A stretch of DNA of 7,050 nt. Source: Spirochaetaceae bacterium. GTDB lineage: Bacteria > Spirochaetota > Spirochaetia > Treponematales > Breznakiellaceae. The stretch lies in assembly GCA_031258625.1 (NCBI GenBank), contig JAIRMO010000238.1, positions 1 through 7,050 of the forward strand, read 5' to 3'. Shown piece by piece: positions 1 through 6,088 of the stretch (within the stretch, counting starts at the first letter, position 1; the number at the start of each line of letters is the position of its first letter). The notes under the pieces were generated by a model. That model saw only the letters and a list, made by a program, of their open reading frames with translations, had not been told where the DNA came from and did not search any database. Made by a program: the position numbers and the translations under genes.

Positions 1-113
1 GTGAGTTTAGTAAACTCGTTCAGCAGAGTCGTCTTCTCTTTTTTCGTTGCCTTTTGATACCGGGGCTTGTATTCCCGTGTTACCGCTTGTTTTTGTCGCA
101 TAGTTACCCCCAT
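1..113 (-). CDS. N-terminal part of an integrase-type (DDE) transposase, cut by the window edge
   Basis: On the minus strand an ATG at 113-111 opens a frame that stays open for 37 codons to the window edge. A strong ribosome binding site, AAAGGAGGG (121-129 on the plus strand), sits 7 bases upstream, so this start is preferred over the in-frame ATG at 101-99. The peptide begins MGVTMRQKQAVTREY and continues with a segment containing YQKATKKEKTTLLNEF. The pattern Y..A.KKEK..LL(N/D)EF is what I know from the N-terminus of integrase-core transposases of the IS481/ISNCY type, just before their helix-turn-helix. The catalytic DDE region would lie beyond the left edge, so activity cannot be judged. 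Repeats at 149-205 upstream of the start fit an insertion-sequence end. Family assignment rests on this short N-terminus only. Confidence 0.68.
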   Translation of the reverse strand, partial: MGVTMRQKQAVTREYKPRYQKATKKEKTTLLNEFTKL

Positions 114-148
114 TCGGACACCCTCCTTTGAGCCTCCCTATTATGATT

Positions 149-205
149 GGGTAACATTTTCAATTTGAGGCATGGGAGGTTTTGGGTTACTTTTTTAATG
201 AGGCA
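149..205. repeat. Two imperfect direct repeats at the inferred insertion-sequence end
   Basis: Unit 1 (149-172) and unit 2 (184-205) start 35 bases apart. They share GGGT.AC at the left, TTTT in the middle, AAT, and GAGGCA at the right; unit 2 is two bases shorter. Together with the divergent transposase gene just to the left, they look like iterated binding sites for the transposase. The functional role is inferred. Confidence 0.5.
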
Positions 206-215
206 ACGCGGGGGC

Positions 216-245
216 TTGTATTTTACCGGTTCTTTGGATTATTAT
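216..245 (+). promoter_or_regulatory. Possible sigma-70-type promoter for the LolA-like gene
   Basis: TTGTAT at 216-221 and TATTAT at 240-245 are separated by 18 bases. An overlapping TATAAA at 243-248 is an alternative -10 box. The start codon follows at 269 with its ribosome binding site at 256-259, so a transcript from here would have a very short leader. The call is by eye; AT-rich DNA gives such matches by chance. If correct, the -35 box lies at or just outside the inferred insertion-sequence end. Confidence 0.3.
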
Positions 246-268
246 AAAACCATACGAGGTTTATCAGG

Positions 269-946
269 TTGAAAAGGATCCTTTTGGGTTTTTTCCTATT
301 AAATGAGTTTTTTATCCTTTATGCCCAGGAAATTATTACCGCTGAACGGTATCTTGAATCCGTGGGGGAAGTTTACGGAAATGTCCGGGATTACGAGGCG
401 CGGATCGTTATTCGCTCGGGGAATAGCACCATGTACGGGACGGTAAGCCATCTTATCCCGTCATTTTTGCGGATCGATTTTACCAGTCCCGCCAACCAGG
501 TCATTCTGTATGACGGAAACCTCCTCACCATGTACCTCCCCGAATATCAGGCGGTTTTGAACCAGGTTATTTCCGCGTCCCGGCGGCCTTCGGGGGCGTC
601 CATGGCCACCGCCCAGGGGATTTTGCTTCTCCGGCGCAACTATGTCCCCGCTTTTGTGACCGACCCGTCGCCGGTACCGCTGGAATCGGGTTCAAATGAG
701 ATGGTTGTCAAGCTGCGTCTTACCCGGAGGGTGGGGAGTGAAAATTTCAGGGAGATATTTTTGGATATAGCCTCCGATACCAAGCTGATCCGGCGCATAG
801 AGGGGAGGACCATTACCGATAGTACGGTCCGGTTTGATTTTTCAGAAACGACAATCAACCAGGGTATACCGGAACAGCGGTTTATCTATGATTCCCCTGC
901 TTCGGCCAATTTGTACAATAATTTTTTATTCCGGGATAGTGAATAA
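269..946 (+). CDS. LolA-like periplasmic outer-membrane lipoprotein carrier / sorting protein
   Basis: This 225-residue protein starts at TTG, with GAGG (256-259) 9 bases upstream. Residues 1-19 form a signal peptide: KR, then a hydrophobic core, then ILYA before the likely cleavage ahead of QE. There is no cysteine lipobox, so a soluble periplasmic protein is expected. The mature part has the LolA/LolB-like pattern: a helix with YLESVGEVYGNVRDYEA, the strand pair around RIVIRSGNSTMYGTV, then FLRIDFTSPANQVILYDG and LLTMYLPEY. This is the half-barrel that holds lipoprotein acyl chains in known LolA. The end, RFIYDSPASANLYNNFLF, resembles spirochaetal members of the family. By analogy it would carry lipoproteins, or sense lipids, between inner and outer membranes. 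Its role is inferred from fold similarity, and partner Lol genes are not in the window. It is transcribed away from the adjacent transposase gene. Confidence 0.75.
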   Translation: MKRILLGFFLLNEFFILYAQEIITAERYLESVGEVYGNVRDYEARIVIRSGNSTMYGTVSHLIPSFLRIDFTSPANQVILYDGNLLTMYLPEYQAVLNQVISASRRPSGASMATAQGILLLRRNYVPAFVTDPSPVPLESGSNEMVVKLRLTRRVGSENFREIFLDIASDTKLIRRIEGRTITDSTVRFDFSETTINQGIPEQRFIYDSPASANLYNNFLFRDSE

Positions 947-957
947 ATGAACCTTTT

Positions 958-983
958 TAAAATCCCGGTTCGGGTGGTTTTTT
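958..983 (+). terminator. Weak candidate terminator downstream of the LolA-like gene
   Basis: Twelve to 37 bases after the stop codon, CCCG (964-967) pairs with CGGG (971-974) around a GTT loop. AAAA at 959-962 can add pairs with the T run at 978-983 across a small internal loop. A GC stem followed by six T residues is terminator-like, but the stem is short. The hairpin cluster that follows may matter more. Confidence 0.35.
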
Positions 984-1132
984 CGCAGTTTTTCGCAGAA
1001 AAACGAGAAAAATAATCGGGCAACGCTGATTAGCCGCACGTTAATCGGCGTTGCCCTAAGATTTCAAAACGTGAGGTTTTGAAGAAGTCTCAAATTATAG
1101 AAGCCGTTCCAAAACCCCCTCGTGTTTTGGAA
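979..1132. repeat. Cluster of four successive inverted repeats in the LolA-like/rodZ gap
   Basis: This stretch holds no gene but is dense in dyad symmetry. Hairpin 1 has arms GTTTTTC (988-994) and GAAAAAC (998-1004); a tandem 10-mer TTTTTCGCAG occurs at 979-988 and 989-998. Hairpin 2 has 15-base arms at 1018-1032 (GGGCAACGCTGATTA) and 1042-1056 (TAATCGGCGTTGCCC) with a 9-base loop; the single mismatch would be a G-U pair in RNA. Hairpin 3 has arms TTCAAAAC (1063-1070) and GTTTTGAA (1076-1083). Hairpin 4 has arms TTCCAAAAC (1107-1115) and GTTTTGGAA (1124-1132). None is followed on the plus strand by a clear T run. On the minus strand hairpin 2 is followed by ATTATTTTTC. They could be a structured leader for the downstream operon or a dispersed palindromic repeat family. 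Confidence 0.75.
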
Positions 1133-1190
1133 TAAGCTCATAATATCCATCTGATGTTTAACTCAAGACCGCGGACGGGAGGAAAATCCT

Positions 1191-2297
1191 GTGGAATCTC
1201 TTGGAGAAAAATTAAAATCTGCCCGGAAAAGCAAGGAATATAGCCTTGATTTTGTGAGCCGGGATACTAATATAGCCGGCCGTTATCTGGAAGCCCTGGA
1301 ACGGGAAGATTTTTCCGTGTTTCCCGGAGAAGCCTATGCGCTGGGTTTTTTACGGAACTACGGTGAATATCTGGGGCTCCAGGCGGAGGAGCTTCTTTCC
1401 CTTTACCGGGCTTTAAAAATTCAGGAACAGTCTGTTCCGGTGGAAGCCCTCTTAAAATTCCATCCCCGAATCTCCCGGATCCTGATAACTGTTTTTCTCA
1501 TTCTGCTGGTCCTGGGGCTTGCCGGGGGAGGAGTCTATTTGTTTCTCCGTAATTCCTCCGCCGAGGTTGTCGCCGAGGTTAAGCCCCGGGAGCCGGCGGT
1601 CTATACCCTGGAGGGGCCGGCCATGGAACGGCGCTTTTACCGGGGGGATGCGGTCCTTATTCCCCTGGAAACTACCCAGTACCGGCTGGACCTCTCCAAG
1701 ATCGAGGAAATTCTGACGATCGCCACTCCAAGCGGACCGGTATACCTTGATATCAGCCAGGAAGTGAATGTAGACCTTAATGGGGATGGGCTTGGGGATA
1801 TCAGGGTAACCGCGGCGGATTTTGTCAAAAACGACAGCGCCATCGGCGCCTTGATCCGGATCGAACAGAACAACGAGATACATATTGCCGAAAGCCCCCC
1901 TTCGGAGGTTTCTACCGATCCTTCTCCGCAAAATTCCAATCCTCCGGTGTCCGCTTCGGCAGCTACGACGGTTTTTTCCTCCCCTACCCCCTATCCTTTT
2001 ACCCTGCAAGCGGTTTTTCAGGGGTATTGTATGTTTCGCTGGGAAATTCTCGCGGAGCGGGATCGGCAGGGCCGGAATGAACGTTACTTTCAAAGAACCG
2101 ATGAACTCAATGTACAGGCCCAAAACGGCATCCGTATTTGGGCTTCCAACGCCATGGTGGTAAAACTTCAGGTTATAGGCGGCGGACGGACCATGCCCCT
2201 GGAAATAGGCGATGCCGGCGAAGTGGTGGTGGCGGATATCCGCTGGATTCGGGATGAAGACGGCCGGTATAGACTGGTTCTGGCCCATCTTGACTAA
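1191..2297 (+). CDS. rodZ: RodZ-like transmembrane helix-turn-helix protein (cell shape)
   Basis: This 368-residue protein starts at GTG with GGGAGG (1177-1182) 8 bases upstream. Residues 1-75 are an HTH_25/Xre-type domain: LGEKLKSARKSKEYSLDFVSRDTNI, then RYLEALERED, PGEAYALGFLRNYGEYLGL. This is the hallmark of RodZ, where it binds MreB rather than DNA. One membrane segment (about 96-119, ILITVFLILLVLGLAG) follows a basic juxtamembrane stretch. Residues 130-235 are a periplasmic region not typical of enterobacterial RodZ and contain a calcium-loop-like D.N.DG..D at 195-203. A Ser/Pro/Thr-rich linker (about 235-272) leads to a C-terminal beta domain (about 275-355) like DUF4115 of RodZ. The expected role is linking the MreB cytoskeleton to wall synthesis at the inner membrane. 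It heads a run of closely packed genes. A membrane-bound regulator with the same HTH is the main alternative. Confidence 0.78.
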   Translation: MESLGEKLKSARKSKEYSLDFVSRDTNIAGRYLEALEREDFSVFPGEAYALGFLRNYGEYLGLQAEELLSLYRALKIQEQSVPVEALLKFHPRISRILITVFLILLVLGLAGGGVYLFLRNSSAEVVAEVKPREPAVYTLEGPAMERRFYRGDAVLIPLETTQYRLDLSKIEEILTIATPSGPVYLDISQEVNVDLNGDGLGDIRVTAADFVKNDSAIGALIRIEQNNEIHIAESPPSEVSTDPSPQNSNPPVSASAATTVFSSPTPYPFTLQAVFQGYCMFRWEILAERDRQGRNERYFQRTDELNVQAQNGIRIWASNAMVVKLQVIGGGRTMPLEIGDAGEVVVADIRWIRDEDGRYRLVLAHLD

Positions 2298-2301
2298 GAC
2301 C

Positions 2302-3675
2302 GTGCGGTATTACCTTGATCCCTTTGGGTGTGTAAAAAACCAGGTCGATGCGGAGACCATGATGGGAGCCCTGGATAAATCCGGCTGGGCGGCGGCAACG
2401 GATCCCGCGGAGGCGGATTTGATTATAATCAATTCCTGTGGTTTTATACAAGCGGCCAAGCAGGAATCCATAAACGCCGTCCTGGGATATAAAAAGGCAT
2501 ATCCGGAAAAAAAAGTCCTCCTCGCGGGTTGTTTGGCCCAGCGTTATGTTTCGGAGCTGGCCGAATCCCTGCCGGAGGCGGATTTGTTTTTTGGGAACCG
2601 GGACCTTTCCCGGATCACCGATGCGGTCTATTCCGCCCTGCACGGGGATGGCCGGGTCCTGGTCCCGGAGCGCGGGGCCGGGGAAAAAGCGGAAGCCCTC
2701 CCGCCGTCGGGGGAACGGCCCCTCTTATCCATGCCCGGTTCCGCCTATGTCAAAATTTCCGAAGGCTGTAACAACCGCTGTTCCTTTTGCGCCATACCCC
2801 TGATCCGGGGGCCCCAGCGTTCCCGGCCGGTGGAGCATATAGTCCGGGAATGCCGGCAATTATTGGACCGGGGGATCGTCGAGTTGAACCTTATTGGTCA
2901 GGATCTGGGCTCCTATGGCATTGATATTTCCCGGAACAAGGGGGCCCTTCCCCAGCTTCTGGAAGCCCTGTCCCGTTTAGCGGGCCCTTTTTGGGTGCGC
3001 CTCCTCTACATTCACCCGGATAATTTCCCCCGGCCCATCCTGGATATCATCCGGCAGGACCCCCGGTTTCTCCCCTATTTTGACCTCCCCTTTCAACATG
3101 GATCCTCAAGGATCCTCCGGGCCATGAACCGCCGGGGGAACTCCGAAACCTACCTGTCCCTCATAGATGAGATCCGAAGGGTCCTGCCGGACGGGGTGAT
3201 CCGGTCCACCTTTTTGACGGGTTTTCCCGGGGAAACCGAAGAAGATTTCCGGGCCCTCCTGGAGTTCCAGGAAAAAGCCCGGCTGGATTGGCTCGGGGTC
3301 TTTGTGTATTCCCGGGAGGAGGATACCCCCGCCTATGCGCTGAAGGGCCGGGTCCCCGGAAAGCTGGCGGCGGCCCGGAAGTCCCTGATCGAAGAACACC
3401 AGATCCCCATCACCCGGGAACGGATGGAACGTTTTATCGGCAGGGAACTGGCGGTCCTGGTGGAGGAGAGTTTTCCCCCCCCGGATCCTGCGGCCCCCGA
3501 GGAGGGGGACCTTTACCTGGGCCGCCTTTTTTCCCAGGCGCCGGAAGTGGACGGCGCCGCGGTGATCCGCGCGGAGGGGGAATTAGTCCCGGGGACCCTG
3601 ATCCGGGGCCGGGTTTTCGCCCGGGCCGGGTTTGACCTGGAAGTCGCCGCCCTGCCGGGAGGGCCCGCTTCATGA
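2302..3675 (+). CDS. rimO: Ribosomal protein S12 methylthiotransferase RimO (radical SAM)
   Basis: RimO adds a methylthio group to the beta carbon of a conserved aspartate of ribosomal protein S12, using two [4Fe-4S] clusters and S-adenosylmethionine. Numbering from the GTG at 2302 (457 residues), the N-terminal domain supplies cysteines C10 (DPFGC), C46 (INSCGF) and C77 (LLAGC). The radical SAM motif C...C..C is C156, C160, C163 in CNNRCSFCAIP. A C-terminal TRAM-like domain starts near FIGRELAVLVEESF. The sequences DPFGCVKNQVDAE and NSCGFIQAAKQESI favour RimO over its tRNA-modifying relatives MiaB and MtaB. The start is uncertain: an in-frame TTG at 2290 (giving MTKTVRYY) overlaps the rodZ stop, and neither start has a clear ribosome binding site, so coupling to rodZ translation is likely. 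The last codons overlap the next gene by ATGA. Confidence 0.9.
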   Translation: MRYYLDPFGCVKNQVDAETMMGALDKSGWAAATDPAEADLIIINSCGFIQAAKQESINAVLGYKKAYPEKKVLLAGCLAQRYVSELAESLPEADLFFGNRDLSRITDAVYSALHGDGRVLVPERGAGEKAEALPPSGERPLLSMPGSAYVKISEGCNNRCSFCAIPLIRGPQRSRPVEHIVRECRQLLDRGIVELNLIGQDLGSYGIDISRNKGALPQLLEALSRLAGPFWVRLLYIHPDNFPRPILDIIRQDPRFLPYFDLPFQHGSSRILRAMNRRGNSETYLSLIDEIRRVLPDGVIRSTFLTGFPGETEEDFRALLEFQEKARLDWLGVFVYSREEDTPAYALKGRVPGKLAAARKSLIEEHQIPITRERMERFIGRELAVLVEESFPPPDPAAPEEGDLYLGRLFSQAPEVDGAAVIRAEGELVPGTLIRGRVFARAGFDLEVAALPGGPAS

Positions 3676-6083
3676 CCGGCGGCGTGGGGATTCCCCCGTA
3701 CCTCGAAACCCTGAACCCCGAACAGCGGCAGGCGGTACTCCATGAGGGCCGGTCCCTGCTTATCCTGGCCGGGGCCGGGTCGGGGAAAACCCGGGTGATC
3801 ACCACTAAAATAGCCTACCTGGTACGGGACCGGGGCATGGATCCCCGGTCGATTCTGGCGGTAACTTTTACCAACAAGGCCGCCCGGGAAATGGCCGAGC
3901 GGGCCCGGCTCATCGACGACCGGGCCGGGGAAGCCATGCTGCGGACCTTTCATTCCTTTGGGGCCTGGTTTCTCCGGCGAAACGGTTCCCAGGGGGGGCT
4001 CGATCCGGGGTTTGTCATCTACGACGACGACGATTCCACCGCCCTCCTGGGGACCGTCATGGAAAACACCTCCAAGGCGGTGGTAAAAGAGACCGCCCAC
4101 AGCATTGCCCGGGCCAAGGACTACTTTCTTAGCCCCCAGGACCCCGAATTGGACCTTATCAGCTACCGGAAGGATTTTCGGGACATCTACGCCCGGTACG
4201 AGGAACGGCTCCGGCAGATCGGTAATGTGGATTTTGGGGATCTTATCAAAAAGCCGGTGGAGATCCTCCGGGCCGTGCCGGAAGTTGCCCGGCGCTTCCA
4301 TGATCGTTTCCGGGTTATCCTGGTGGACGAATACCAGGATTCCAATATCGCCCAGTTTGAACTGCTCAAGGAACTCACCGGCCCCGAAACCTCTGTTTGT
4401 GTGGTGGGGGACGATGATCAATCTATCTACCGGTTCCGGGGGGCGGAGGTAAAAAACATCCTGGAATTCCCGGATCGTTTTTCCGGTACGGATATCATCC
4501 GGCTGGAACGGAATTACCGGTCCACGGTTCCCATCCTCAAGGTGGCCTCATCAGTGGTGGATAACAACCGGGACCGGCTGGGAAAGACGCTCCGGGCCGA
4601 ACGGGGAGCGGGCAAAACCCCGGTACTGGCTTTTCTTCCCGACCAGGATGAGGAGGTTGTTTTTTGCGCCAACCTGATCGAACGCTCCCGGGGCAAGGAA
4701 CCAGAGGCCGCCTATTCGGATTGGGCGATCCTCTACCGGACCAACGCCCAGTCCCTGGGATTCGAGACGGAATTCCTCCGGCGCCGTATCCCCTACCGGG
4801 TGGTGGGGACCCTGAAATTCTATGAACGGGAGGAGATCAAGGACGCCCTGGCCCTGCTTTCCTTTTTGGTGAACCCCCGGGACGAGGTGGCCTTCCGCCG
4901 GGTGGTGAACAAACCCAGCCGGGGGGTAGGGGCCGCCACGGTGGACCGCATCCTGGGGGAGGCTTTCCTGGGGAGCCCCATAGGGGCTTTTAGGCCCCTG
5001 GATCGGGGGGCGGGAGCGGAGGCCGCGCCCTCCTTCGCCCGCCGGCTGATGTCGAAGGAGGAAGCCGCGTGTTCCCAAGAGACCGCCCTCCAGGGGCAGG
5101 AAACCCACTGGTGGGGGGGGGACGAAGCGGGGATCGCCGACGGAGACCTGGCGGCGGCGGCACAACGGCTCCTCTCCTCGTTACCCGCCAAGGCCCAGTC
5201 GGGGATCACCGCCTTTCTCGCGGTGATGGAAAAGGTCCGTTCCACCCTGGCGGAAACCGCTGAAAAAAAGGGGGAAAAGCAGGCGGGAAAGGCCAAACAC
5301 GAGGGGCTCCGCGCCGGGGAGGGGCTTTCCCTCTGCGTGGTGCAGTTGGTGATGGACGCGGGGATCGCCGAATACCATAACTCCCATGACGAAGTATCGG
5401 GGAACCAGCGGCTCAACAACCTCCAGGAGCTGGCCAACGCGGCGAGTCTTTACCCCGCCACTATGGAGGGGCTTCTGGAATTTCTGGAACACATCGAACT
5501 GGATCGTTCCCTGGAGGAAGAACGGAAGGAGGATAAGGATAAACCCCATGATACGGTTACCCTGATCACCTACCATAACACCAAGGGGCTTGAGTTCCGG
5601 CGGGTCATCATGACCGGGCTGGAACAGGGGGTGTTTCCACGGGACGATAAGGAATGGGAGGATCTGGAGGAGGAGCGGCGGCTTTTTTACGTGGGCGCTA
5701 CCCGGGCCATGGATGAGCTTTACCTTAGCTCCTGCGCGGTCCGCCGGATGTACGGTCGTACCGCCCCCATGGAACCCTCTTTGTTCCTGCGGGAAATTGA
5801 CCAATCCTCCCTCCGGGTTATCGGTACGGTCCCCTATGGGTTCGCAAAAAACCCGGCCGCAAAAAAGGCCCCTTCCCCCAGGGCCAAAGGCGTCCTCTCC
5901 TCCGACGGCCGCTGGCAGGTGGGCTGCCGTCTTTTCCACGACGACTACGGCTACGGCGGGGTGACGGAGATCCGGGAAACCGAAGAGGGGCCGGTGATCC
6001 TGGCCCGGTTTGATACGGGGAAGGAACTCCGTTTTTTAAGCCTCTACCAAAGCTCCCGGATAACCAAGATAGAAGAGGAATAA
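3672..6083 (+). CDS. pcrA: UvrD/PcrA/Rep-family superfamily 1A DNA helicase
   Basis: This 803-residue ATP-dependent 3'-5' DNA helicase has all the family motifs. They are the Q motif LNPEQRQAV (Q18), Walker A GAGSGKT (34-40, K39), motif Ia VTFTNKAAREM, motif II DEYQD (219-223), motif III VVGDDDQSIYRFRG (244-257), motif IV LERNYRS, motif V TYHNTKGLEF (633-642) and motif VI YVGATRA with R678 as the likely arginine finger. The C-terminus (about 747-803: VGCRLFHDDYGYGGVTEI and later ARFDTGKELRFLSLY) resembles the Tudor-like tail of PcrA/UvrD that contacts RNA polymerase, so PcrA is preferred over Rep. It is longer than E. coli UvrD (720) because of extra sequence in the 2B region (about 431-492 and a Lys-rich stretch at 528-555). 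Start is ATG overlapping the rimO stop by 4 bases. Expected roles are nucleotide excision repair and clearing replication or transcription blocks. Confidence 0.92.
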   Translation: MTGGVGIPPYLETLNPEQRQAVLHEGRSLLILAGAGSGKTRVITTKIAYLVRDRGMDPRSILAVTFTNKAAREMAERARLIDDRAGEAMLRTFHSFGAWFLRRNGSQGGLDPGFVIYDDDDSTALLGTVMENTSKAVVKETAHSIARAKDYFLSPQDPELDLISYRKDFRDIYARYEERLRQIGNVDFGDLIKKPVEILRAVPEVARRFHDRFRVILVDEYQDSNIAQFELLKELTGPETSVCVVGDDDQSIYRFRGAEVKNILEFPDRFSGTDIIRLERNYRSTVPILKVASSVVDNNRDRLGKTLRAERGAGKTPVLAFLPDQDEEVVFCANLIERSRGKEPEAAYSDWAILYRTNAQSLGFETEFLRRRIPYRVVGTLKFYEREEIKDALALLSFLVNPRDEVAFRRVVNKPSRGVGAATVDRILGEAFLGSPIGAFRPLDRGAGAEAAPSFARRLMSKEEAACSQETALQGQETHWWGGDEAGIADGDLAAAAQRLLSSLPAKAQSGITAFLAVMEKVRSTLAETAEKKGEKQAGKAKHEGLRAGEGLSLCVVQLVMDAGIAEYHNSHDEVSGNQRLNNLQELANAASLYPATMEGLLEFLEHIELDRSLEEERKEDKDKPHDTVTLITYHNTKGLEFRRVIMTGLEQGVFPRDDKEWEDLEEERRLFYVGATRAMDELYLSSCAVRRMYGRTAPMEPSLFLREIDQSSLRVIGTVPYGFAKNPAAKKAPSPRAKGVLSSDGRWQVGCRLFHDDYGYGGVTEIRETEEGPVILARFDTGKELRFLSLYQSSRITKIEEE

Positions 6084-6088
6084 CCGGT

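Larger units (their letters stand above)
1..210 (-). mobile_element. End of an insertion sequence carrying the transposase start; outer boundary inferred
   Basis: The element is inferred from the transposase start at 113 (minus) plus two related direct repeats beyond it, at 149-172 and 184-205. Both repeats start GGGT(A/T)AC, continue through a T-rich stretch to AAT, and end GAGGCA. Repeated transposase-binding sites of this sort are common at insertion-sequence ends. The exact outer end is not visible because the other end of the element is outside the window. About 205-235 is the likely range, since the LolA-like gene's ribosome binding site begins at 256. No target-site duplication can be checked. 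Confidence 0.5.

Noticed and set aside
1139..1144. CATAAT as a -10 box for rodZ
   Set aside because: No acceptable -35 sequence lies at the right distance. It may still be used, but the sequence alone does not support it.
947..1190. tRNA, known riboswitch or CRISPR array in the hairpin gap
   Set aside because: No cloverleaf, no recognisable riboswitch core and no regularly spaced identical repeats are present. The inverted repeats differ in sequence and spacing.
1452..2288. Minus-strand open frame of 278 codons antisense to rodZ
   Set aside because: It is the mirror of a well-supported gene, its protein is Pro/Gly/Arg-rich without recognisable motifs, and it lacks a convincing ribosome binding site.
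2212..2301. Upstream ATG extension of rimO
   Set aside because: The first 26 codons would lie wholly inside rodZ in another frame and add residues unlike any RimO N-terminus. TTG 2290 or GTG 2302 place the start just before the conserved YYLDPFGC.
3100..3117. GGATCCTC repeated twice ten bases apart
   Set aside because: It lies within rimO and encodes ordinary conserved sequence (GSSRILRAMNR), so the repeat is probably a codon-choice coincidence.
3513..4421. Minus-strand open frame of 302 codons across the rimO/helicase junction
   Set aside because: GC-rich coding DNA opens long antisense frames. The plus-strand genes carry complete family motifs, and the antisense protein is low-complexity in Gly and Pro.
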